64,000 bases of DNA from Lysobacter sp. (GCA_013141175.1 JABFRN010000001.1:3430001-3494000), one strand, 5' to 3'; shown: positions 53,541 through 60,932, counted from the first letter of the stretch. The notes: generated by a model not told the origin, from the letters alone. Numbers and translations: made by a program.

Positions 53541-55388
53541 TCAAGCGGGCGCCACGATCCCGGCATCGGCGACCAGCGTCGATCCATCGCGGTTGCGACG
53601 GCTATCGCTGCCATCGAGGAACTGCAGGCACGCCAGTTCTTCGTACAGCCCGCCCTGCGCCATGAGGCTCTGATGCGTGCCTTCGGCGACGATACGGCCG
53701 CGATCCATCACCACGATGCGATCTGCCTTGAGGACGGTGGCCAGACGATGCGCGATCACCAGCGTCGTGCGTCCGTGCATCAACGATTCCAATGCGCGCT
53801 GCACCGCATGTTCGCTATGGGCATCGAGTGCGCTGGTCGCTTCGTCCAATAAAAGTATCGGTGCGTTCTTGAGCAAGGCGCGCGCGATCGCGATGCGCTG
53901 TTGCTGACCGCCCGATAGCCGCGAGCCGCGCTCACCCAGATCGGTATCCAGGCCTTGCGGCAACGCGGCGAGGAAATCGGCGGCTTGCGCCGCCCGCACC
54001 GCCGCCTCGAACGCAGCCTCATCGGCCGCGAGATTGCCGTAGCGGATGTTGTCGCGCGCCGAAACCGCGAACAGCGTCGGCTGCTGCGGCACAAGCGCCA
54101 CCGCACCGCGCAATTCAGCTGGATCCAAGCGCGTCAACGGCACGCCGTCCACGCGGATGAGGCCTGCGCCGGGATCGTGGAATCGCAGCAACAACGAGAA
54201 CACCGTGCTCTTGCCGGCGCCGGAAGGGCCGACCAACGCCACGGTTTCGCCAGGACGCACTCGTAGACTGAAGCGTTCAAGCGATGGCGTGTCCTGGCGC
54301 TGCGGGTAATGGAAAGTCACATCTTCGAAAACGATGTCGCCGCGAACCGGCTGCGGCAATCGTTCCGGGTTCGTTGGCGCGACGATCGCGGCGCGTTGCG
54401 CCAGCAATTCGGTGATTCGGCTCATGCCGCCGCTGGCCCTCTGAACGTCGTTCCAGACTTCAGCCAAGCCGCTCACCGCATCGCCACCCAGCAACGCGTA
54501 CATCACGAATTGCGTCAACGTCCCCACGCTCATGCGTCCGGCCGCGACATCGTGCGCGCCGAGCCAAAGCACGAACAGAATCGCACCGCTGCCGAGAACG
54601 CCCGCTACCACCGTGAGCGCGGCCTGCGCCTGGATACGACGGCGCGCGGCCGATAGCGCGGCTTCCAACATGGCGGCGAAACGGCCGTGTTCATGATCCT
54701 CGCGCACATGCGCCTGTACCGTGCGTACGGCAGACAGTGTTTCATTGGCGAGCGCGTTGGCATCAGCGATGCGGTCCTGACCTGTGCGCGCAAGACCGCG
54801 CAAGCGACGCCCGCCCAGGATGCTGGGCAATACCGCCAGCGGGATTGCAAGCAACGCATAAAACGCCAATTGCGCGTTGGTCGCGAACAGCATCGCGATC
54901 GCACCGATCGTCATCACGGTACTGCGCAGCAGCCCGGAGATCGCAAAGGTCAACAAGAAACGCAGGAATTCCACATCGGACGTCAGTCGCGACACCAGCT
55001 CGCCGCTGCGGTTGCGGTCGTGGAAAGCGGCATCCAGCGTGAGCAGTCGCACGTAGAGGCGCTCGCGCAAGCTGGCGACCACGCGTTCGCCAAGCAGCGC
55101 CGCGAAGATATAGCGAGCGGTGCCGGCCAACGCCAACACCAGAGTGATGCCCAACAAGGCGAGGAAATCGCGATCGATCCGGGACGGGTCGCCTTGCGCG
55201 AAGCCACCATCGATCAACTGCGCCGAAGCCACCGGCAAGGTCAGCGTCGCGATGGTCGCCACGGCGAGCGAGATCAACCAGATCGCGAACAGCCAAGGAT
55301 GTCGATGGACCAGTGGCCACAGCGCGCGTAGATCGCTTGTGGCGGTGGGCGTCGCCTGCTGCGTCGTGATGGTGTCGTCGTTGGTCAT
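53541..55388 (-). CDS. ABC exporter, fused permease and ATPase (MsbA/LmrA type)
   Basis: A 615-residue half-transporter. The N-terminal domain has about six helices (from LFAIWLISLAVATIATLTLPV); the ATPase has Walker A GPSGAGKST, a Q-loop in VPQQPTLF, the signature LSGGQQQR, Walker B ILLLDEATSAL and an H-loop His (VIAHRLA). It carries no C39 peptidase domain, so it does not cleave a leader itself. It is divergent from the peptide precursors, 407 bases away, and could export the mature product; a general lipid or drug exporter is the alternative. AGGA precedes the ATG at 55388. Confidence 0.9.
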   Translation of the reverse strand: MTNDDTITTQQATPTATSDLRALWPLVHRHPWLFAIWLISLAVATIATLTLPVASAQLIDGGFAQGDPSRIDRDFLALLGITLVLALAGTARYIFAALLGERVVASLRERLYVRLLTLDAAFHDRNRSGELVSRLTSDVEFLRFLLTFAISGLLRSTVMTIGAIAMLFATNAQLAFYALLAIPLAVLPSILGGRRLRGLARTGQDRIADANALANETLSAVRTVQAHVREDHEHGRFAAMLEAALSAARRRIQAQAALTVVAGVLGSGAILFVLWLGAHDVAAGRMSVGTLTQFVMYALLGGDAVSGLAEVWNDVQRASGGMSRITELLAQRAAIVAPTNPERLPQPVRGDIVFEDVTFHYPQRQDTPSLERFSLRVRPGETVALVGPSGAGKSTVFSLLLRFHDPGAGLIRVDGVPLTRLDPAELRGAVALVPQQPTLFAVSARDNIRYGNLAADEAAFEAAVRAAQAADFLAALPQGLDTDLGERGSRLSGGQQQRIAIARALLKNAPILLLDEATSALDAHSEHAVQRALESLMHGRTTLVIAHRLATVLKADRIVVMDRGRIVAEGTHQSLMAQGGLYEELACLQFLDGSDSRRNRDGSTLVADAGIVAPA

Positions 55389-55795
55389 CGCATCCTGTGT
55401 TGCCAAAGGGGAGTACGAAGTGTGGCGCGGTCGCCACGCACACTCAAGCACCACCGTCATGCCCTAGGGCGCACCATGTTGCGTTGCGGCAATGGTGGAC
55501 GTTCGAAGCTGGGCGCGACACCGGCGAACCTTGCACGCTTTGGCGAACGACCGGCTCGACCATAGCGCGCCGATCATCACGTTTCCATCGGCTGCAACGC
55601 CATCAGGACCAGCCTGCACACTGAACGAACGTGCGCGGGTATTGAATCCGCGGATAAGGGAGTTGACCTTATCGGTACAGCATGTTAACAACCAGAATAG
55701 AGTTGTCGGCGGTGGCAACCGGAATGGATAACAGCATCGGGGCAAGGCCCTGCCGCTTACGTCGCAATCTTCAATTTGTCTAAGGAACTGCCGTC
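55389..55795. promoter_or_regulatory. Divergent region between ABC exporter and peptide precursors
   Basis: About 400 bases with no gene I can support. It is less GC-rich from 55660 onward. TTGACC at 55663-55668 with TTAACA at 55685-55690 (16-base spacing) is the best promoter candidate on the plus strand, pointing at the precursors. AAGGA at 55782-55786 is the ribosome site of the first precursor. Confidence 0.4.
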
Positions 55796-55984
55796 ATGCA
55801 GAACAATCAGGACGTTACGCTTTCCCAATTGGCCTCGTTGCAGAAGGTCGACACGAAGGCCGATCACAAGATCTTGCAGGCCCGTGTTGGCGTGGCTGCG
55901 GCAGGCTGCGCCGACCCGACCAACCAGGCCTTGCATCGCGTCCATCGATGCTGGCGCGGTTCCGATAGGAGGTATTGGCGCTGA
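55796..55984 (+). CDS. RiPP precursor peptide 1 (divergent copy)
   Basis: A 62-residue peptide. The leader has SQLASLQK and TKADHK, followed by RVGVAAAGC at the leader/core boundary, then the tail ADPTNQALHRVHRCWRGSD and RRYWR. It is clearly paralogous to the two peptides downstream: the same length, the LA motif, the GC boundary and an aromatic end. Here the final Cys of the others is Arg (CGC in place of TGC) and an internal Cys (HRCW) is present instead. AAGGA lies about 9 bases before the ATG. The boundary and processing are inferred. Confidence 0.8.
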   Translation: MQNNQDVTLSQLASLQKVDTKADHKILQARVGVAAAGCADPTNQALHRVHRCWRGSDRRYWR

Positions 55985-56265
55985 AAACACGCAACGGGCC
56001 CCGACGCGGGCCTATCGCATTCACGTTAACGCTGCGTCGACGCGTGCTATGCGAATGTGAGGTTGCTCCCTTCCCTAGGGAGCCTCAGAACAATTCGGAG
56101 GCTCCGCGCGCCAGGGATGGCGCGCTCGCGGATCGATCGCGCAAGTGATCGATCCGGCGGGAGCAGACTCGGGCTTGGCCTGAGTCTGCGACGTCTGAAT
56201 CACTCCAGGATGAAATATTCAGACCTTGCCTAGCAACACCCAAAAAACCAACAAGGAGTGACTTC
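55985..56265. other. Spacer with three hairpins between precursors 1 and 2
   Basis: No gene is seen. Hairpins: GGCCC/GGGCC (55997-56012), a possible weak terminator; CGGATCGATC/GATCGATCCG (56129-56156), perfect 10-bp arms and 8-base loop; and GCAGACTCGGGC-TTG-GCCTGAGTCTGC (56163-56189), 12-bp arms with one G-U pair. They may stabilise or attenuate the transcript. AAGGAG for precursor 2 lies at 56253-56258. Confidence 0.55.
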
Positions 56266-56463
56266 ATGCAGAACAAGAAGACGTTCGCTTTCCAACTCGC
56301 CTCGACCCAGAAGACCGAGGCGAAGGCCGATCAGAAGCAGTGGCAGGTGCGTGATGGCGTCGCGGTCGCCGGTTGCACAGACCCGACCCGTCAAGGCGAT
56401 TTCCGTGAATCCTACGATATCTGGGGCACCTATCGCGGTCGCGACAAGGGCTACTGGTGCTGA
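56266..56463 (+). CDS. RiPP precursor peptide 2
   Basis: A 65-residue peptide. The leader KKTFAFQLASTQKTEAKADQ is rich in Lys and Gln. RDGVAVAGC is the boundary, followed by a tail TDPTRQGDFRESYDIWG and TYRGRDKGYWC. The tail has four Asp, one Glu, several Thr, a Ser and a Lys, all possible partners for ester or amide bonds made by an ATP-grasp ligase. It has exactly two Cys, one at the boundary and one at the C-terminus. A good AAGGAG ribosome site gives confidence in the start. Confidence 0.88.
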   Translation: MQNKKTFAFQLASTQKTEAKADQKQWQVRDGVAVAGCTDPTRQGDFRESYDIWGTYRGRDKGYWC

Positions 56464-56487
56464 CTCGGCCGGCTTGAAGTTCCGGCG

Positions 56488-56508
56488 CCGCCGTCGCGAA
56501 AACGGCGG
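56488..56508. other. Hairpin between precursors 2 and 3
   Basis: CCGCCGT (56488-56494), loop CGCGAAA, ACGGCGG (56502-56508). There is no T-run, so it is more likely an mRNA-stabilising or processing element than a terminator. Confidence 0.45.
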
Positions 56509-56572
56509 TCTCGAACGAACCATCGTTCACCACATCGATTCGACCCATAACACCATGAACATGGAGAAAGAC

Positions 56573-56755
56573 ATGCAAACGGACAACAAAACCAAGTCGT
56601 TCGCGTTCAAATTGGCTGCGGATACGAAACAGAAGACCGATAAGCAGCAGGCCTGGCAAATGCGCGACGGCGTTGCGGTCGCCGGTTGCAGCGGCCCCGA
56701 CGCGCGCGCCGACAGGGCCTTCCCGTATCGCCGGGATGGCGGCATTTATTGTTGA
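56573..56755 (+). CDS. RiPP precursor peptide 3
   Basis: A 60-residue peptide. The leader has KTKSFAFKLAADTKQKTDKQ; the boundary RDGVAVAGC is identical to precursor 2. The tail SGPDARADRAFPYRRDGGIYC is shorter, with three Asp, one Ser and the final Cys, and no Thr or Lys. GGAG lies 7 bases before the ATG; two earlier in-frame ATGs (56555 and 56561) could add up to six residues. Shared leader and differing tails are the mark of a precursor family processed by common enzymes. Confidence 0.87.
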   Translation: MQTDNKTKSFAFKLAADTKQKTDKQQAWQMRDGVAVAGCSGPDARADRAFPYRRDGGIYC

Positions 56756-56795
56756 GACACCATGTGCGGCCGAGCGATCCCCACACGCCGGCAAC

Positions 56796-56826
56796 CGGGC
56801 CCCGCATCGCGGGGCCCGTGTTTTTT
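56796..56826 (+). terminator. Strong terminator between precursors and processing genes
   Basis: A perfect 10-bp stem CGGGCCCCGC (56796-56805) and GCGGGGCCCG (56809-56818) with an ATC loop, followed by TGTTTTTT. It ends the precursor transcript 40 bases past precursor 3, before the ATP-grasp gene. Partial read-through would give far more precursor than enzyme mRNA. Confidence 0.93.
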
Positions 56827-56882
56827 GCGCGAGATCGCTATCGCGCTTCACGATTCGCGACGACACATCCCCCAGTCCATGC

Positions 56883-57893
56883 ATGAATAAACATATCCTG
56901 GTCATCACCCACAGCGGCGATCTGCATGCCGATCTGGTCGTTGAACGATTGCTCGCGCGCGACGCGGGCGTCTTCCGTCTCAACCTGGACCAGTTTCCAG
57001 CGCATTACCAATTGGATGTCCGCCAGATCGATGGCGTCTCGATCGGTGTCATGCGCCATCTGCCTACGAAAGCCGTGGTATCGATGGCCGACATCGGCAG
57101 TGTATGGACGCGCAAGTCCGGCGATTTCATGTTCTTGAGCGATGGCGAACTCGGCCCGCAAGAGCGCGCTTATGCGATCGAGGAGACCAAGCACATCCTC
57201 ACTAGCCTGTTGCTGACGATCGACGGCTATTGGATGAATCATCCGATGGCGTCGCAGGCCGCGATGTGGAAGGGCGAGCAACTGCGCCGCGCGGCGCGAC
57301 TTGGATTCCGCGTGCCGCTCTCGCTGGTGACCAACGATGGCGACGCCGTGCGCCGCTTCCGCAGCGCGGTCGGCGGTGAGATCATTTTCAAACCGCTGTC
57401 GTCGCCGTCGTTGGGCGCGGACGACGTCGATGTCGCCGATCGCATCGTGCCCAATCTCGCAACGACCATCATCACCGATGAGCACGAGGACATGCTCGAC
57501 GCCCTGCGCGAGCTGCCTGGTTTTTTTCAGCAATATATCCCCAAACAGCACGAGCTTCGGGTGACGGTGATCGACGGCCACGTGTTTGCGGCACGCATCG
57601 ACTCCCAGGGCGACGAACGCACACGCACCGACTATCGCGATTTTTCGGCGGAAATCGATTACAGAGCGGAACGGCTGCCGCCGGAGATCGAACGCCGCTG
57701 TCGCGACTTCATCCACAGCTATGGCTTGAAGTTCGGCGCCATCGACTTGATCTTCACGCCCGGAGGCGAGTATGTGTTCCTCGAGAACAATCCTGCCGGG
57801 CAATTCCTCTTCGTAGAGCAATTGGTGCCCGAGCTGCGCATGCTGGATGCGGTGACCGATTGCCTGGTCGACGGCGCGCAGCGCAAAGGCTGA
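56883..57893 (+). CDS. ATP-grasp RiPP ligase (MvdC/MvdD-like)
   Basis: A 336-residue ATP-grasp enzyme. The start ILVITHSGDLHADLVVERL, the phrase VWTRKSGDF and YWMNHPMASQAAMWKGEQLRRA are like those of the microviridin ligases. Nucleotide- and metal-binding residues include Lys170 (IIFKPLSSP), Asp288 (GAIDLIF), Glu301 and Asn303 (LENNPAGQ). These enzymes phosphorylate Asp or Glu side chains and form esters or amides with Ser, Thr or Lys. Here it should act on the three peptides upstream. The ATG at 56883 has no clear ribosome site, consistent with low expression after the terminator. Confidence 0.9.
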   Translation: MNKHILVITHSGDLHADLVVERLLARDAGVFRLNLDQFPAHYQLDVRQIDGVSIGVMRHLPTKAVVSMADIGSVWTRKSGDFMFLSDGELGPQERAYAIEETKHILTSLLLTIDGYWMNHPMASQAAMWKGEQLRRAARLGFRVPLSLVTNDGDAVRRFRSAVGGEIIFKPLSSPSLGADDVDVADRIVPNLATTIITDEHEDMLDALRELPGFFQQYIPKQHELRVTVIDGHVFAARIDSQGDERTRTDYRDFSAEIDYRAERLPPEIERRCRDFIHSYGLKFGAIDLIFTPGGEYVFLENNPAGQFLFVEQLVPELRMLDAVTDCLVDGAQRKG

Positions 57894-57897
57894 AACC

Positions 57898-58764
57898 ATG
57901 TCGGCATTCCCGCAACTGCAACTGTTCGAGCGCGATGGCCAGAGTCGCGCGCTGATTTTCGGCGCGACCCATTTGGACGCCGAACTCCTCCCCATGCTGT
58001 ACGACACGCTGCGCAACATCGGCCACTCGCCTCGCCTCGATGTGATCGTGTATTGCCGCGGCGGTGAGGTCGCGGTGGCGCGGCGGATCGGCCTCCTGCT
58101 GCACCGGTTCACCGATCGTCTGCGTTTGATCGTGCCGCACCACTGCCAATCGGCGGGCACGGTGATGGCGCTCGCCGCGCATGAGATCGTGACTGGGCCG
58201 ATGGCGATGTTCTCGCCCATCGATCCGCACCTTCACGGTAGCGATGCCCAAGGCGAGGTGACCGCGATGTCGGCGCAGGACATCCGCATGTTTCCGAAAA
58301 TGGCGCAGGATTGGTTCGGTCTGGATGAATCCGAAGCGCGTGAACGTGCTCTGCCCCTGCTCTGCGACAGCATCGCACCGGCAACGCTTGCTGCGTTTTA
58401 TCGCAGCACGCTCGCTGTACGTCAGATCGGCGAGGAGTTGCTTTGTTTGCATATGTCGCAAACGCCTGAAGCGCAACGCACCGCTGTCGTTGAGACATTG
58501 CTGTTCGGTTATCACGCGCACGATCACACTTTGACCGGAGAGGACCTGGCCTCGATCGGGCTGAACGTGCGCAACGATCCAACCCTGACCGATGCGGCGT
58601 GGGAGATCGCGCGCGAATTGCGCACACGCATGGGCCCGGAAACGCGGAAAACGAATGCGCGCGGCTGGTGCGATGCGCTCATCGCCACCCGCAACGGCGG
58701 CTGGGTACGCACGCGTCAACAGGACATGTTGCCCGGCGACTGGGACGTGTTCGAGGTCGCGTGA
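57898..58764 (+). CDS. ClpP-fold serine protease (SDH/SppA-like), candidate leader peptidase
   Basis: A 288-residue protein of the ClpP/crotonase clan, closest in pattern to serine dehydrogenase proteinases (SDH). CRGGEVAVARRIGLLLHRF contains the oxyanion GG pair; HHCQSAGTVMALAAHEIVTG has the nucleophile Ser85; MAMFSPIDPHLHG is the typical GPIDPQ-like region. No signal peptide is seen. It starts 4 bases after the ATP-grasp gene and overlaps the next gene, so it belongs to the locus. Removing the precursor leader is the likely job (inference); the usual RiPP proteases are of other families. Confidence 0.85.
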   Translation: MSAFPQLQLFERDGQSRALIFGATHLDAELLPMLYDTLRNIGHSPRLDVIVYCRGGEVAVARRIGLLLHRFTDRLRLIVPHHCQSAGTVMALAAHEIVTGPMAMFSPIDPHLHGSDAQGEVTAMSAQDIRMFPKMAQDWFGLDESEARERALPLLCDSIAPATLAAFYRSTLAVRQIGEELLCLHMSQTPEAQRTAVVETLLFGYHAHDHTLTGEDLASIGLNVRNDPTLTDAAWEIARELRTRMGPETRKTNARGWCDALIATRNGGWVRTRQQDMLPGDWDVFEVA

Positions 58765-59318
58765 TGAGCGTCGAATCCTATCTTGCGGAATGCTGTCGAT
58801 GGTACGTGGTGATCGCGCTGCTGGCCGCAGCCGTCGGCAAGAGCATGGGCTTCGGGAGTTTCCGCAACAGTCTGGACGAATCGTTCCCGCCCTTGAAGGC
58901 CGGTGGAAGCCTGCTCGCCGCAGCTTCTATCCTGGTCGGCGAGTGGTCGGCGGCGCTGCTGATGCTTGCTGGCGGCGTGTTGTCGCGCGCGGGCTTGATG
59001 CTGGCATTCGGTTTGTTCGTGTTCCTCACCGCGGTCGTCGTGCTGGTGCTGGCGAAAGGCCTGTCAGTGCGCTGCAACTGTTTCGGCGCGTCGCAGCAAC
59101 GCATTTCCGTTGTCGACCTGATACGCAATCTGCTGTTCATCACGGCTGCAGGCTTCGGTTTGTACGGCGCTTCCGCCACCGGTATCGCGAGCGCTTCTGG
59201 CGGTCTCGATGCGCCCGCCTCCGTGGCGATCGTCATGGTGGCCATGATGTTCTTCCTTCTTTCGATTCATCTGCGCGAGATCGCAGGTCTGCTGCGTATC
59301 CGTGGCGAGGATTTGTGA
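58764..59318 (+). CDS. MauE-like (DoxX-related) redox membrane protein
   Basis: A 184-residue inner-membrane protein with about four to five helices. VRCNCFGASQQ has the Cys104-x-Cys106-Phe-Gly signature of MauE-type proteins, which work with MauD-type redoxins in forming disulfides in periplasmic proteins. Its start overlaps the protease stop by one base (TGATG). Next to a CxxC redoxin and two-Cys precursors, it suggests a dedicated thiol-redox step. Confidence 0.85.
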   Translation: MSVESYLAECCRWYVVIALLAAAVGKSMGFGSFRNSLDESFPPLKAGGSLLAAASILVGEWSAALLMLAGGVLSRAGLMLAFGLFVFLTAVVVLVLAKGLSVRCNCFGASQQRISVVDLIRNLLFITAAGFGLYGASATGIASASGGLDAPASVAIVMVAMMFFLLSIHLREIAGLLRIRGEDL

Positions 59319-59320
59319 CG

Positions 59321-59935
59321 ATGTTCGACAGCGTCTTCGTTCCGCTCGATTCCACCTTGCTCAGCTTGCTGGTGGTCGCATTGGCCGTGCTGGTCGCGAT
59401 CAACTTGTTCCTTAGCCTGCGCCTGACTACGCTGGTCGGCGCACTGGCTCATGCGCGATTGCCGGACACCGTGCCGATCGGTGTCGCCTTGCCGGACTTT
59501 CGGGCGCGGATGCTCGATGATGGCCGCCGTGTCGATGCGGATACTTTGCTGGCCGAACAGGCGACGGTACTGGTGTTTCTGAGCCCCGGCTGCAAATCGT
59601 GCCTGGAGCGTTTGCCGGAACTGCGGCGCATGCAGCCGCTGATGGAAGAGACTGGCGTGGCTCTGTGGGTGATCAGTAGTGGCCGCGAGCGACGTCTGCG
59701 CGCTTATTTCGAATCCACCGGCTTGCTATCGCGGGCGCTGCGCGTGAGCGACAGTGACATGCGCATGCTCAACCCGAAATACTCGGCACCGTTCTATATC
59801 TTCGTCGATGCGACGCGGGTCGTGCAGGCCAGCGACCTGATCGGCGATGCGAACTGGTTGAGTTTCCGTGACCAGATCGGCGATGCGGAATCGATTGATG
59901 CGGATGTTACCGGTACGAATTTATCGGCGACTTGA
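59321..59935 (+). CDS. Membrane-anchored thioredoxin-like protein (MauD/TlpA type)
   Basis: A 204-residue protein with an N-terminal membrane helix (about residues 12-32) and a redoxin domain facing the periplasm. The active site is Cys91-Lys-Ser-Cys94 in VLVFLSPGCKSCLERLP; IGVALPDFRA is the usual AhpC/TlpA start, and SAPFYIFVD gives the cis-Pro region. It follows the MauE-like gene by 2 bases and is the last gene of the locus. It could oxidise, reduce or isomerise disulfides in the product. Confidence 0.9.
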   Translation: MFDSVFVPLDSTLLSLLVVALAVLVAINLFLSLRLTTLVGALAHARLPDTVPIGVALPDFRARMLDDGRRVDADTLLAEQATVLVFLSPGCKSCLERLPELRRMQPLMEETGVALWVISSGRERRLRAYFESTGLLSRALRVSDSDMRMLNPKYSAPFYIFVDATRVVQASDLIGDANWLSFRDQIGDAESIDADVTGTNLSAT

Positions 59936-59965
59936 AACCGGCCGCGACGCATGCCTGCGGACGAA

Positions 59966-60151
59966 TCAACCGCTCTTCGATGGCGACGTATCGAACGCGC
60001 CGGTTTCGATCAACTTGTCGATCACTGCGTCCATCGTCTCGGGGCGCGCGGCGCGGCAGACGATGCGACCGCCGGTCATCGCAGGGGTGACGAGAAACGT
60101 GCAGGTTTCGATGCGATCGGCGACGACGTCGTGATGTGCGTCGTGCAGCAA
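59966..60151 (-). pseudogene. Probable gene remnant next to a palindromic repeat
   Basis: A 61-codon frame, readable only from a TTG inside the palindromic repeat. [18 protein letters not shown] and [22 protein letters not shown] look like real protein, with good codon use, but no start with a ribosome site is present and I do not recognise the family. It may be the tail of a gene cut by the repeat, or a small gene starting at the internal ATG (MTGGR). Confidence 0.3.
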
Positions 60152-60193
60152 GCAGGATGGGCATCGCTACGTTCAACCCATCCTGCTTGCTGG
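60145..60193. repeat. REP-like palindromic intergenic element
   Basis: CAGCAAGCAGGATGGG (60146-60161) and CCCATCCTGCTTGCTG (60177-60192) form a perfect 16-bp inverted repeat around CATCGCTACGTTCAA. On the minus strand the centre reads GGGTTGAACGTAGCGATGCCC, the kind of loop seen in widespread bacterial GGATGGG...CCCATCC repeats. The rest of the 59936-60308 gap, apart from the remnant, holds nothing I can support. Confidence 0.75.
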
Positions 60194-60308
60194 GCTGCAA
60201 CCTCGTTGCCGTTGAGTCCGGCCGTGATTCTTGGGAACACTGCCTCCAAGCAAGGCTTGGCGGGGAGACGTTCAACAACCTGTCGGGTCTCGTGCTTCGC
60301 GCCGTGGC

Positions 60309-60866
60309 TCAGAAGGCGGCCATCTCGATGCCCGACAACTTCCACAACAGAAGTTTCTCGCGTTTGAAGATCAAGGTCGAAGGCGGGATGGCATCGTCGT
60401 CGGGATGGAGCCTGACCGCGAACGTATTGAAGTCCTCGTAGCGCATTTCGGCCTGCCATTGCGGTAGATGCCTGCTGCTCTCGCGGTTGCCGTCCGCATT
60501 GCGGATGCCGGCGGTCGCCAATCCGTCGAGGGCGAGCCCGCCTCCCGTGAACATCATCGACAGCGCCTGTGGCGACAACATCGCATCGATCATCGGGTCT
60601 GCGATCGCGGTCGCCAGGCGGGCGCCCAGCTCACCGAATGCGTCGGCGCCATCGCTACCGCCGATGCGTTCGCCCATGGCGTCGGCAAGCTGGCGTTTGA
60701 CGCTTTCGCGCAGTGCCGGGAAATCGATATGAGCGGCCAAGGCTTCAGCGTCGCCGCGCTCTGCAGCCAGACGCATCGAGCGCACGGTGAGATGCGGCGC
60801 GAAATACATCCACACGCAGAACGCGACGCCGAGGGCGACGATGGCGAGTCGGGCGATCCGGTTCAT
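60309..60866 (-). CDS. DUF2939 family protein
   Basis: A 185-residue protein with an N-terminal hydrophobic anchor (LAIVALGVAFCVWMYFA), then PHLTVRSMRLAAERGDAEALAAHIDFPALRESVKRQL, the DUF2939 hallmark of a short helical pair with a conserved D-x-P-x-L-R. The C-terminal strands are RYEDFNTFAVRL and STLIFKREKLLLWKLSGIEMA. A GGAG lies 6 bases before the ATG. Cellular role unknown. Confidence 0.8.
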   Translation of the reverse strand: MNRIARLAIVALGVAFCVWMYFAPHLTVRSMRLAAERGDAEALAAHIDFPALRESVKRQLADAMGERIGGSDGADAFGELGARLATAIADPMIDAMLSPQALSMMFTGGGLALDGLATAGIRNADGNRESSRHLPQWQAEMRYEDFNTFAVRLHPDDDAIPPSTLIFKREKLLLWKLSGIEMAAF

Positions 60867-60932
60867 GCGCGGCTCCGGCGCGACGGGCGCCCACGCAAGT
60901 CTAGCGGCAACGACGGCTCGATGCCCCGACCG

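Noticed and set aside
55464-55745. Minus-strand frame of 93 codons upstream of the precursors
   Set aside because: No ribosome site, no resemblance to the precursor peptides and odd composition; treated as non-coding.
55776-56060. Alternative frame over precursor 1 giving a longer peptide
   Set aside because: The frame at 55796 aligns with precursors 2 and 3 from leader to YW-x end and has the ribosome site; the other frame shows no similarity.
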